NCBI GenBank assembly: GCA_022565355.1
Contig: JAIUMU010000003.1
Span: forward strand, 369,989 to 433,988
Reading direction: 5' to 3'
DNA: 64,000 bases
DNA from: Idiomarina sp.
GTDB taxonomy: Bacteria; Pseudomonadota; Gammaproteobacteria; Enterobacterales; Alteromonadaceae
Below, one piece after another: positions 41,597 through 49,832 of the stretch. The first letter of the stretch is position 1; every line of letters begins with the position of its first letter. The notes beneath the pieces are model-generated. The model was not told where the DNA came from and searched no databases. It worked only from the letters and a program-made list of their open reading frames with translations. The position numbers and the translations under genes are program-made.

Positions 41597-41704
41597 AGCA
41601 ATACTCCCAAAAGCATTGGTTACTCTAGTTAGAGCATAATGTAGCCTGTGCGCCGCTACTCTTCATGTCTGAAATTGTAAGAAAATGCGTTCCTCCATTA
41701 TCAG

Positions 41705-41732
41705 TTGCTAATGTAGCTGAGTGCGTTATGCT
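41705..41732 (+). promoter_or_regulatory. Candidate promoter of rhodanese gene
   Basis: TTGCTA (41705-41710) and TATGCT (41727-41732) are 16 bp apart, 30 bp upstream of the rhodanese ATG, with GAGG as ribosome binding site between them and the start. Confidence 0.45.
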
Positions 41733-41761
41733 TTCTTTAATGCAACTAACGAGGTATTAAA

Positions 41762-42142
41762 ATGAAAAATGCACAAGATTTAGTGATGGCTGCGAAAGGT
41801 AAAATCAACGAGGTAAGTGTGGCTGATGCCGAAGCCGCCATTCAAGCAGCCGATGTGGTGATTGATGTGCGTGAGCCGGATGAATTTCGTGCCGGGCACA
41901 TTGCTGGCGCCATCAATGTTCCACGTGGAATGCTCGAGTTTCGCTTAAGTGGCACTCCCGAGTTGCAGGATCGCGATAAGAAAATCGTGGTGTACTGTAA
42001 AACCAGTGGGCGTGGCGCGCTTTCCGCCGTAGCGTTAAAAGAGATGGGCTATTTAAATGTGCTTTCTATTGCTGGAGGCTTTGATGCTTGGCTTGAAGCC
42101 GGCAAGCCTGCAGTGAAACCAGAGCTACCTGATTTCGGTTAA
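41762..42142 (+). CDS. Rhodanese-domain sulfurtransferase
   Basis: This 126-residue single rhodanese domain has DVREPDEFRAGHIAGAINVP and the active-site Cys79 in YCKTSGRGAL. It moves sulfane sulfur between donors in the cytoplasm. The codons for INVPRGM contain a 12-bp perfect palindrome that matches parS (see findings). Monocistronic, ended by the hairpin at 42173. Confidence 0.92.
   Translation: MKNAQDLVMAAKGKINEVSVADAEAAIQAADVVIDVREPDEFRAGHIAGAINVPRGMLEFRLSGTPELQDRDKKIVVYCKTSGRGALSAVALKEMGYLNVLSIAGGFDAWLEAGKPAVKPELPDFG
41917..41932. promoter_or_regulatory. parS: parS-like site inside the rhodanese gene
   Basis: TGTTCCACGTGGAATG matches 14 of 16 positions of the Pseudomonas-type parS TGTTCCACGTGGAACA, with a perfect inner palindrome TTCCACGTGGAA (41919-41930). 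It is 30 kb from oriC and 25 kb from parB, a typical distance. The protein motif INVPRG also constrains these codons, so coincidence is possible. Confidence 0.5.
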
Positions 42143-42172
42143 TTGCTTGAAGTAATGAGTTGAAATGTAGTG

Positions 42173-42212
42173 AAAAAGCCAGCGTTGCTCGTATGAACAT
42201 CGCTGGCTTTTG
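42173..42212. terminator. Bidirectional terminator between rhodanese and DUF3617 genes
   Basis: AAAAAGCCAGCG (42173-42184) and CGCTGGCTTTTG (42201-42212) form an 11-bp stem with a 16-nt loop and T runs on both strands, between convergent genes. Confidence 0.85.
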
Positions 42213-42246
42213 CCTACTTGAAACGATATGCGCGCAAATCTAAAAT

Positions 42247-42807
42247 TTAGTTATCGCACTCGCCAAGCCACTCACCCGTTTGGTGAATAGTGATCATTTC
42301 GGGTTGGTCTTGCATGGCTACTACAGCATCAATAACAGCGTTGTAATTTTGCCGATCCACTATCGTGATTTCGCCAACACCCTCGGCTCCATCTGCTTCG
42401 CAGCTAAAATGCACTTGGTACACGTTATTGGCGCCATCTTTTGGGCTTAAGCTTTGGCTACATCCTTCTTGCTGCGGCATAACGCCTGCATCAATTTCTT
42501 GTTGCGAGATACAAATTTCCGCACTACCGCCCACGTTATCTAGAGATATGCCCTGTTGCGCTAGCATGTCTTCAAACATTTGTCGCTGAGCTTGCGGCAT
42601 CGCCTCTAACTGCCTGCGCGCTTCGGCCATCGCTTCTTCATATAAACCGCTTTCGCTTTCAATGCGAAAGCTGTGCTTCCATTTACCGGGCTCGATATCG
42701 AGCACCACCGGCTCGTTAGCGTTTGCATTGAGGCCGGGATTCATAGCTACGAGCAGCGCGCCAACAACTAGCACTTTGGTAACGCTGAAAGCCTTTAAAA
42801 TATTCAT
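42247..42807 (-). CDS. DUF3617-like exported protein
   Basis: The 186-residue protein has a signal peptide ending near NANA (about residue 30), the start DIEPGKWKHSF typical of DUF3617, a Gln/Met-rich helical middle and two cysteine pairs (CISQ ... GCSQ; FSCEAD ... GECDN) that may form disulfides. Function is unknown; the family is periplasmic. Confidence 0.78.
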   Translation of the reverse strand: MNILKAFSVTKVLVVGALLVAMNPGLNANANEPVVLDIEPGKWKHSFRIESESGLYEEAMAEARRQLEAMPQAQRQMFEDMLAQQGISLDNVGGSAEICISQQEIDAGVMPQQEGCSQSLSPKDGANNVYQVHFSCEADGAEGVGEITIVDRQNYNAVIDAVVAMQDQPEMITIHQTGEWLGECDN

Positions 42808-42903
42808 GATTCTTCCTCCTTGAGGTAACGATTTGGCAGTTGCAGCTTGCCTTGCTTGTGATGCGGCTCGCCAACATCTGTGAGCCGCTTTATTGATTAA
42901 TAG

Positions 42904-43470
42904 CTAAAAACGCATTACTTCATTGATAATTTGCGTAATCTTTTCTTTATGTTGGTTATCTTTCAGCTCATCTTGGCTATCAAAGGCTTCAGAAGCTTTA
43001 CCAAGTGCGAATTGCGTAGGGGCAACCCATAGGCTAAGTTTGGCCAACTGATCGCGCAGCGCTAACAGCGCACGTAAGCCACCTAACGCGCCTGGCGATG
43101 CTGCTACAATACCTGCAACTTTGCCTTGCAGCACCTTAATACCTGAATCGCCATTAGCTTGCTTGCGGCTAATCCAATCGAGCGTATTTTTCACTAATGC
43201 CGGCACTGCACCGTTATATTCTGGCGTGCTAATAATAATAGCATCGTGTTCGGCAAACAGGGCTTGCAGCTTGTGCACGTTCTCCGGCATGCCCTCATCT
43301 TCAATATCGCCGTTATAAATCGGCAACGGATACTCATTCAAATCGAGCAACGTTACTTGCGCGCCTTGTTGTTGGGCAAGCTGTGCCACATTTGCGGCAA
43401 GCTTACGGTTAAGTGAGGCGCTGCGAAGGCTGCCAGCAAAAACAAGAATTTTTTTCGTTTCTGAGCTCAT
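42904..43470 (-). CDS. NADPH-dependent FMN reductase
   Basis: The 188-residue flavodoxin-fold protein has the FMN phosphate loop GSLRSASLNRKLA (13-25) and STPEYNGAVPALVKN. It resembles E. coli ChrR and the FMN-reductase family that reduces quinones or chromate. It lies downstream of the pirin gene, with 48 bp between, and may be co-transcribed in an oxidative-stress unit. Confidence 0.92.
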   Translation of the reverse strand: MSSETKKILVFAGSLRSASLNRKLAANVAQLAQQQGAQVTLLDLNEYPLPIYNGDIEDEGMPENVHKLQALFAEHDAIIISTPEYNGAVPALVKNTLDWISRKQANGDSGIKVLQGKVAGIVAASPGALGGLRALLALRDQLAKLSLWVAPTQFALGKASEAFDSQDELKDNQHKEKITQIINEVMRF

Positions 43471-43518
43471 TATAATCCTCTTTGTTTTGAGTTTGGTACG
43501 GTAATAGCTGCACCGTTT

Positions 43519-44490
43519 TTACCAAGGAACGGGTGGGCCATCCATGCGCTTTGCTTGAATGCTTTTGGCTAACCATTCTTGTAACGGAGCACTACCGAAA
43601 CGCTCATCTTGAGCATGCCAATCCCGCTGAGCAGCGGCAATATACTCTTTGCTATGGCCAACGAAGTTCCACCATATGGTTACATTTTCAGCAAATGGTT
43701 CGCCACCAATAAGCAGTATTCGCGCAGCCTTTTCGGCTGTTACGGTTAGCGCTTTACTGCCAGCCTGGCAAATAAACGCTAATTCATCTTGCGCATAGGC
43801 TTCGCCATTAACAGTGAAGCCGCCCTCTAAGCCAAACAGGCCGTATTCAAATGTTGGTAATAGCTGAAGGCGTACGCTGCTTTGCTCAGTGAATAGCAAC
43901 TCGAGGCCAACAATGGGCGAGAAATGTAAGGTAGGCGCTTTAGCTCCGGCATACTCGCCTATCAATACAGTAATCTGCACCTTATCTTGATTGAATACGG
44001 GTAATTCTGGGTAATGATCAAAACGCGGTGCAATGTTGGCCTTATCAGCCGGTAGTGCGATCCACAATTGTGCGGCATGCAGCGAGCGCTCATTGGTGCT
44101 GTTTTTGCTATCAGCATCAGTTTGAAAAACCGAGCTTTCGGTATGGCTAATACCACGCCCTGCGGTCATTAAATTAACTTGCCTCGGGCGAATCAGTTGC
44201 TCACTACCAATACTATCGCGATGCATTACCGCGCCAGAAATCATCCAAGTAAAGGTTTGTAAACAGGTATGCGGGTGAGCGCCAACTTGCATACCCGCTT
44301 CACCCTCGTTGAATAACGTTGGCCCCGCATGATCCAAGAAGCACCACGGCCCAATCATTCGTTGCTCGCGAGTAGGCAGCGCACGCGCAACCGGAATGCC
44401 ACCTACATCGGAAGTGCGCGAGGCAATACGTTTGCTGCTGTGCTCAACTTCGCCAGTGGTATAGCTATGTGAATCAGTTTGATTGCTCAT
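43519..44490 (-). CDS. Pirin family protein
   Basis: The 323-residue bicupin starts at ATG 44490, which has GAGGAACC upstream and overlaps the preceding gene by 17 bp. The pirin signature includes MIGPWCFLDHAGP, VGAHPHTCLQTFTWMISG and MTAGRGISHTE, with the three His and one Glu that bind iron. Some bacterial pirins have quercetinase activity or act as redox sensors. It follows an AI-2E family permease gene. Confidence 0.92.
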   Translation of the reverse strand: MSNQTDSHSYTTGEVEHSSKRIASRTSDVGGIPVARALPTREQRMIGPWCFLDHAGPTLFNEGEAGMQVGAHPHTCLQTFTWMISGAVMHRDSIGSEQLIRPRQVNLMTAGRGISHTESSVFQTDADSKNSTNERSLHAAQLWIALPADKANIAPRFDHYPELPVFNQDKVQITVLIGEYAGAKAPTLHFSPIVGLELLFTEQSSVRLQLLPTFEYGLFGLEGGFTVNGEAYAQDELAFICQAGSKALTVTAEKAARILLIGGEPFAENVTIWWNFVGHSKEYIAAAQRDWHAQDERFGSAPLQEWLAKSIQAKRMDGPPVPW

Positions 44491-45598
44491 TATCAGGTTC
44501 CTCGAGTTCTTTCGGCGATATTTGCTCGGTTTTAGCAAGCACACGATACAAACCTTCTAGCTTGGGAATATGGCTTACAACTACCATAATCACGGTCATT
44601 AACGGCACCGCGATAAATACGCCGATGGGGCCCCATAACCAGCCCCAAAAGAAAATAGCGATAAAGATAATTACCGGGTTTACTGCTAAACGCATGCCAT
44701 GAATATAGGGCTCTAAGAAAAAGCCCACTAAGGTACTAATCAACATGAAACTGGCTGGCACAATAGCCATCATTAGCAGGCTATCAAAGGTGGCTGCGGA
44801 AACTATGGTGAGTAATGCAAAGGCAATAATAACGCCCAAATAGGGAATAAATCGGGTAAGCGCCACTACTACAGCCCATACTGCCGGGGATGGTAAGCCA
44901 ACTGCCCAAGCAATAAGGCCAATAACGATACCAATCGCACTGTTGGTAAGGGTTATCACTCCTAAATAGCGGGCAATTTGCTCTTGGCCATTGCGAACAA
45001 TACTGAGCATTATGGCTCGCTTTTGCCGCGAAAGTTGTGCGGCTAAATTAAGCAGCATGCGATCGCCACTTACCAGTAGAAAATAGGTAAGTGCTAATGC
45101 GAGAGTTACGCCAGCAGCGGTTTGGTATAAACCTGAAGTGAGTTGGCTGCGCCATGAATCGGTTTGCAAAACTACAGTTTGGGCGGATTCTGCATCTTCA
45201 CCAAGCTGCTCTTCTATTTGTTCTTCTATTTGCTCTGCCGTATCGGTAATTTGGCGCAAGCCCTGTTGCACTTCACTTTCCCCCACCAACAGCTCAGAAA
45301 CCGTGCTAGGGGCACGCTCGGCCCATTGCAGCAACGGGCCACTAATCGCAAAACTAATTCCGGCGATGCCGGCAACTAAACCAAGCAACAAAAACAATGA
45401 TGAAATAGCTTTTGGAATCCGAAAGCGCTTCAGTAAACTTTCAACAATAGGCGAAAACAGTAAGGTAACCAAGATAGCCAACACTACCGGCAATATCACT
45501 TCATGCGCCAAATAAAAGGTATACAAAATGGCCAGAATAAACAGCCCATAGATAGGCGTGGCTAAATCACTTACTGTGCGTTCTGGTTTATTACTCAT
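44474..45598 (-). CDS. AI-2E (TqsA/PerM) family permease
   Basis: ATG 45598 with GGAGC upstream is preferred over an upstream in-frame start, giving 374 residues. About eight helices are visible, with a variable extracytoplasmic coil (EQIEEQIEEQLGEDAESAQ) and the conserved end VNPVIIFIAIFFWGWLWGPIGVFIAVPLM. Family members export autoinducer-2 or act as ion antiporters; substrate here is not determinable. Confidence 0.88.
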   Translation of the reverse strand: MSNKPERTVSDLATPIYGLFILAILYTFYLAHEVILPVVLAILVTLLFSPIVESLLKRFRIPKAISSLFLLLGLVAGIAGISFAISGPLLQWAERAPSTVSELLVGESEVQQGLRQITDTAEQIEEQIEEQLGEDAESAQTVVLQTDSWRSQLTSGLYQTAAGVTLALALTYFLLVSGDRMLLNLAAQLSRQKRAIMLSIVRNGQEQIARYLGVITLTNSAIGIVIGLIAWAVGLPSPAVWAVVVALTRFIPYLGVIIAFALLTIVSAATFDSLLMMAIVPASFMLISTLVGFFLEPYIHGMRLAVNPVIIFIAIFFWGWLWGPIGVFIAVPLMTVIMVVVSHIPKLEGLYRVLAKTEQISPKELEEPDNEQSN

Positions 45599-45787
45599 GC
45601 ACGCGCTCCGTTGTGTATTCAAAGATCGTAATAGCTCTCTAACTATAGTGCATTGCTTTTCGAGGTACAGGCTTTTCTTCACTCTATACGCGCACCAACA
45701 AAACATATTTCCTTACATAATCAATGCCTTTTCGGATTTTCATTTTGGTAGCATGGGCGCTTGTAGTAATAAAAATACTGAGGGAAT

Positions 45788-46462
45788 ATGGTGCAGAAAA
45801 CAACTCTAGCCGTTGGCTTACTTATCTTGTGTTTAGGCTTTAGCGATGTGCAAGCAGAAGAGAAACAACGTGAATACTATGTTTTTGGTACCGCGCTTAC
45901 ACAAATATACCGAATGGATATGAGCGATGCGCTGGCGTATTCCCAGAGCAAGATCCCAGAGGCATTTCAGCAGTTGCCAGAGCAAGCCCCGAACACCGAT
46001 AAAGACAAAATCAACGGCGCGCTGGGTATTGGCGTTCGTTTTGCAAAGCGCAGATCACTGGAGCTCGGTTATTACAGCGGGATTTCAGCAGAAAGCCAGT
46101 TTCTGCCCGGATTCACTCCTCGCGAGCAGCGGGATAACGGCTTAATGAAACTGGATTTTGATTATTTAGAGTTAGCGGCACTACAACACTTTGCCGTTAC
46201 GGAACGGGTTCAGCTATTTGTTCGTGGTGGCGTGCAACTGGTGGATGCTGATATTTGGTATCGCGATGATGCCCGCCAGCGCAGTTACTCTGATAGCGAT
46301 GCAACGCGTAACTTTCGGCGCACAAGTAAGCGCTCTTTCGAAGGTGTAGCGGGCGCGGGAATTGATATGCGCCTTAACGCAGCGCTTGGTGCGCGCTTAG
46401 GATACAATTTCAGCAGTATGGGCTGGCGCCAAGGGTATTTGCATTTTTATCTTAATTTTTAG
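45788..46462 (+). CDS. OmpA-like/OmpW-like outer-membrane beta-barrel protein
   Basis: The 224-residue protein has a signal peptide (cut after VQA, about residue 23) and alternating hydrophobic strands (GALGIGVRFAKRRSLELGYYSG; LDFDYLELAALQHF; VQLFVRGGVQLVDADIWY; LGARLGYNF), ending in aromatic F (LHFYLNF), the BAM recognition signal. Eight strands are likely. Substrate or partner is unknown. Confidence 0.82.
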   Translation: MVQKTTLAVGLLILCLGFSDVQAEEKQREYYVFGTALTQIYRMDMSDALAYSQSKIPEAFQQLPEQAPNTDKDKINGALGIGVRFAKRRSLELGYYSGISAESQFLPGFTPREQRDNGLMKLDFDYLELAALQHFAVTERVQLFVRGGVQLVDADIWYRDDARQRSYSDSDATRNFRRTSKRSFEGVAGAGIDMRLNAALGARLGYNFSSMGWRQGYLHFYLNF

Positions 46463-46606
46463 GGGTTTAATTGCTATTGGCGGCTGATTGGCATATGCCA
46501 GTTCTACGTGAGGCACATAGTTGTCGGCGCTTTTAGGAACGAACTTAGGTTTAATTCAGGCATGGCAAAAGGCCATCCAAAACACAACATTTTACAGGTG
46601 AATACA

Positions 46607-47065
46607 ATGTCTGAATTTCAATCAGAACAACAGGATAAAGAGCAGCGAAACACTCCGGAAAACTCAATCAGCATGACAAACGGCGGTAATTTTTATTTTG
46701 ATGTGCACGGTAAGCAAGTGCGTGTTTGGTTTTCGAGCTTTTCAGGTAAAGAACAAATCTATGTGAACGATGCACTGGTTTCTAGTAATCGTTCATGGCG
46801 GAAAATGAGCTCGCATGAATTCACGATTGATGGGGCGCATTACACCGTGAAAGTAGGCGTACGCAGCTGGGGAGAGGCCTTTAAAGGTATTTATATAGCC
46901 GAGCTATATCGAGAGCAGCAGTTAATTGATCAAGATGAAATGTTCTTGCTTGGCGATCGAAGTGCCGATAAGCCGTTTAGCTGGAAGCGATTTACATGGG
47001 AGCTCGCCCCATGGTTGATTGTTGGCGGGTTAATTGGTTTCTTAGTTGGGTTCTTTGGTGCCTAA
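46607..47065 (+). CDS. Uncharacterised C-terminally membrane-anchored protein
   Basis: ATG 46607 follows AGGTG; longer starts within the frame are less supported. The 152-residue protein is beta-rich (GNFYFDVHGKQVRVWFSSFS; IYVNDALVSSNRSW) and ends with one helix (LIVGGLIGFLVGFFG), a tail anchor. It lies 35 bp upstream of an HTH gene that also ends in a membrane helix, suggesting a membrane signalling pair. No family is recognised. Confidence 0.68.
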   Translation: MSEFQSEQQDKEQRNTPENSISMTNGGNFYFDVHGKQVRVWFSSFSGKEQIYVNDALVSSNRSWRKMSSHEFTIDGAHYTVKVGVRSWGEAFKGIYIAELYREQQLIDQDEMFLLGDRSADKPFSWKRFTWELAPWLIVGGLIGFLVGFFGA

Positions 47066-47100
47066 CGCACTTTATACGAATTAGGTAGATAGGCCAGAAC

Positions 47101-47400
47101 ATGAATATTGATTCCAACACAATTCGTGAGGCGCGTTTGAGCAGGGGCTGGACCCAGCAACAGCTTGGGGATGTAAGCTGTTTAAGTTTACGCACGATTC
47201 AGCGAGTAGAAAGCCAAGGGCAAGGCTCTTTAGAAACCTGCAATGCGCTGTGTGCGGTACTTGAGCTGAATCGAGATCAGGTACTGAAACAAGCGAACGC
47301 CAATAAACAACGAACCGGCCATTTGCCGCCGATGGTGCTCGCCATAGCCGTTGCGATAGGTTTCTTGGTGGGCGTAGCGGCTACGCTAGCGTTGAGCTAA
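47101..47400 (+). CDS. Membrane-anchored XRE-type HTH protein
   Basis: The 99-residue protein combines an XRE HTH (IREARLSRGWTQQQLGDVSC ... RTIQRVE, about 8-37) with a C-terminal membrane helix (MVLAIAVAIGFLVGVAATLAL, about 77-97). A DNA-binding domain tethered to the membrane is unusual. It is co-directional with the tail-anchored protein upstream, and its stop overlaps the stop of the convergent DMT gene by 3-4 bp. Confidence 0.85.
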   Translation: MNIDSNTIREARLSRGWTQQQLGDVSCLSLRTIQRVESQGQGSLETCNALCAVLELNRDQVLKQANANKQRTGHLPPMVLAIAVAIGFLVGVAATLALS

Positions 47401-48431
47401 TCGGGCTTACGGCTCTGGAGTATACCAGAGCCTTTGCGCGGCCTTGGCTCTCCGGCTACAGGGGTTCTGCGTTGCCATTGTTGTATAATTAAGCCACCGA
47501 TAATCAGCAGCAAACCGCCAACGGTAGCGATGCCTACATGCTCGCCAATAATCAACGCGAGTAACAGCAGTGAAATAAATGGGGAAATAAAGATTAAATT
47601 ACTTATTTTCGCGGTATTTGAGCTCATTTTCATCGCTTTTAGCCACAATACGAAGGTAAGCCCCATTTCAAACAAGCCAACATAGCTAACCGCTAACCAA
47701 CCTTGCCATGGAATTTGCTGCCAACTTTGCCAATAGGCTTGCCAGAAATTCAGCGCGCTAACCGCACCTTCTGCTGGTGCCGCTACTAGTGCTGATAAAT
47801 TGCTTACACCAAGCCAAGGCAACATGAATGTTGCGAGCCAAGCGATTGGTGTGGCTAAAGCAAAACATAGAAGTAAGGTAATTACTGGGCGGCCTGGGTG
47901 GCGGGTGTTCAGTATCCAATACCCAGCCCACAAAAATGTAGATATTAGCGCAAGAGCTACACCCAAACCGCTTACAAATTCAAATGCGAGCACGTTGCCC
48001 TGCGTGGCGATTACTAACACGCCGCCGTAGCCTAAAAAGCATGCTACCCAATCACGTTTGCGTATCTTCTGGCCGAGGAACAATGCCGCCATAAATGTGA
48101 GGGCAATGGCCCAAGTATAGTTTAGTGGTTGGGCTTGTGATGCGGGTAGCAAAGCATAGGCTTGAAACAGAATTAAATAGTAGAGTAATGGGTTTAATAA
48201 GCCGAGCAATAGGTAGAAGCGAGGGTGCGTTTTTAACGCCGGCCACACATCTTTAAGCTCGCCACTAATTGCCACCCAAGCGAATAAAAATACGAACGAC
48301 ACGGAGCTAGCCACGGCCACCATTTGCACCGGCGTAAGGTAGCTGAGGGTAATTTTAAAGGCGGTAGCAACGGTAGACCAAAGTAAAACCGCTGCCAGCG
48401 CAAAAAAGAAACCGTGCCGATCGTTCTGCAT
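47397..48431 (-). CDS. EamA/DMT-superfamily transporter
   Basis: The 344-residue protein has ten hydrophobic segments in two EamA repeats (ALAAVLLWSTVATAFKITLS; YVGLFEMGLTFVLWLKAM) and a basic C-terminal tail. DMT members export metabolites such as amino acids or nucleobases; substrate unknown. It lies 9 bp downstream of a GST gene in one transcript. Confidence 0.88.
   Translation of the reverse strand: MQNDRHGFFFALAAVLLWSTVATAFKITLSYLTPVQMVAVASSVSFVFLFAWVAISGELKDVWPALKTHPRFYLLLGLLNPLLYYLILFQAYALLPASQAQPLNYTWAIALTFMAALFLGQKIRKRDWVACFLGYGGVLVIATQGNVLAFEFVSGLGVALALISTFLWAGYWILNTRHPGRPVITLLLCFALATPIAWLATFMLPWLGVSNLSALVAAPAEGAVSALNFWQAYWQSWQQIPWQGWLAVSYVGLFEMGLTFVLWLKAMKMSSNTAKISNLIFISPFISLLLLALIIGEHVGIATVGGLLLIIGGLIIQQWQRRTPVAGEPRPRKGSGILQSRKPD
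47411..47435 (+). terminator. Hairpin after HTH gene
   Basis: GGCTCTGG (47411-47418) and CCAGAGCC (47425-47432) pair perfectly around AGTATA, followed by TTT only. It lies inside the 3' end of the convergent DMT transporter gene, so it must also be coding. Confidence 0.5.
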
Positions 48432-48440
48432 TGGTTTTTG

Positions 48441-49001
48441 CTAGGCCGCCGGAGGCTTGCTATCGATAAATGCAGCCTGCCGATTAGCTTTTTCTAGTAC
48501 GGCTAATAAATTTGGATAGGCTGAGAAATCTAAGCGTTGGCGGTAGATGGCCCAATCAATGAAGCAGGCCAAGCGAATGGTAGCATCATCCCACACAAAG
48601 GCTTCAGGTACAGAGGCTGCTTCTAGTGCTTGCAAGGTAGTTTGAATTCGTGCCGCCTGGCGTTGCAAATACGGGTTGGCATCGCTTTTTAGGCCTTCGC
48701 GATCAAGCAAGAATAAATTAATCGTAGTATCCAGCGCCGTGTTCACTAAGCAATACATATCTAAGCGTTGTATATCTGCTAAAAACGGCTGCCCAGCGCG
48801 CGCTCGAACATGGCGTAAAATAGACGTTGAATCAGTAAGTTGCAGCTCCTCATCTTGTAGAAACGGCACCCGCTGCGCGGGCGATTGCGCGGCACTTTGC
48901 GCGTAATCCGTTTCCACCAGTTCATACGCGAGGCCGGTTTCAGCGAGAGCTATGCGAATGTGGCGAACGAAAGGCGAGGTGTAGCTACCAAATAATTTCA
49001 T
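48441..49001 (-). CDS. Glutathione S-transferase-like protein
   Basis: ATG 49001 has AGAGG six bases upstream, better than an ATG two codons earlier. The 186-residue protein has the N-terminal thioredoxin-like domain (MKLFGSYTSPFVRHIRIALA; RVPFLQDEELQLTDSTSIL) and a helical C-terminal domain. The usual GSH-contacting P and S/D residues (VPFL, DSTSI) are kept. A role in detoxification is inferred. Confidence 0.87.
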   Translation of the reverse strand: MKLFGSYTSPFVRHIRIALAETGLAYELVETDYAQSAAQSPAQRVPFLQDEELQLTDSTSILRHVRARAGQPFLADIQRLDMYCLVNTALDTTINLFLLDREGLKSDANPYLQRQAARIQTTLQALEAASVPEAFVWDDATIRLACFIDWAIYRQRLDFSAYPNLLAVLEKANRQAAFIDSKPPAA

Positions 49002-49010
49002 AATCATCCT

Positions 49011-49130
49011 CTATAGGGCTGCGCAGCAAGCTGCGGTGGTTGCAACTAAGGGCTGCATAATGACACCGCCAGCGTTGTTGCCGCAAGTAAATTTGCGCTC
49101 ATCACACCAGCGATTTTTAGGCCGTTGCAT
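49011..49130 (-). CDS. Possible 39-residue Cys-containing ORF upstream of GST
   Basis: ATG 49130 is preceded by AGGAAGA at good spacing, and the ORF (MQRPKNRWCDERKFTCGNNA, then ...) ends 9 bp before the GST start. It has four cysteines, but no homologue is recognised. It may be a leader peptide or chance. Confidence 0.25.
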   Translation of the reverse strand: MQRPKNRWCDERKFTCGNNAGGVIMQPLVATTAACCAAL

Positions 49131-49289
49131 GGTGTTCTTCCTGCCAGATAAACGCAGCAGTATGCGGAACATGAATTGAAGCATTAACCGGAACATTAAC
49201 TGAAACCTTCACTTAAACATCACTGGGCTGTAACAAATGTGTCATCTAGCCATACTACACTTGCGGCATGTAACCAATGAGGATTGCCG

Positions 49290-49832
49290 ATGAAATGGTT
49301 GATGCAGATACAGCGAATTGATGAAATCGCCTTTTTCTGGCTAAGCACCCATTTACGCCGCCCTTCTGGTGGCTCCTTAGCGCGTTGGATATCCAAATCG
49401 GGCGATGGCTACGGCTACTTATTGGTGTGCTTATTCGCGTTTATGCTGGGTGATCCCGATGCAGCCGCGTTGTTAATCGTGTTGTTGCTCGCATTTCTGA
49501 TTGAGTTACCAATCTACTGGTTGCTAAAAAACACCTTGCGCCGCACCCGCCCATACGAGCGTTCTAAACGGTTCACTTCATTGATTAAAGCCAGTGACAA
49601 GTTCAGCTTTCCCTCTGGGCACACCACTGCCGCATTTATGTTTGCCTGCTTAGCCGCACAGTTCATGCCGAGCTTAACGCCGTGGGTATTTGCCTGGGCG
49701 AGTTTAGTGGGGTTATCGCGCATTGCATTAGGGGTTCATTACCCTACCGATATTTTAGCTGGCGCCATACTTGGATCTGGATTGGCGTGGGTAGCACTAC
49801 AAATGGCAAGCGCATATATGGTGAACATATGA
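49290..49832 (+). CDS. PAP2-family phosphatase (PgpB-like)
   Basis: ATG 49290 with GAGGATT is preferred over a TTG two codons upstream; 180 residues. The three PAP2 motifs are present: KNTLRRTRP, PSGH (FPSGHTTAAF) and SRIALGVHYPTDILAG. Five helices are expected. It dephosphorylates undecaprenyl or phosphatidylglycerol phosphates at the inner membrane. Its stop overlaps the next start as ATGA. Confidence 0.92.
   Translation: MKWLMQIQRIDEIAFFWLSTHLRRPSGGSLARWISKSGDGYGYLLVCLFAFMLGDPDAAALLIVLLLAFLIELPIYWLLKNTLRRTRPYERSKRFTSLIKASDKFSFPSGHTTAAFMFACLAAQFMPSLTPWVFAWASLVGLSRIALGVHYPTDILAGAILGSGLAWVALQMASAYMVNI

Noticed and set aside
49011..49130. Confident call of a 39-residue gene before GST
   Set aside because: It has a plausible ribosome binding site but no recognisable features, so it is listed only as a low-confidence feature.
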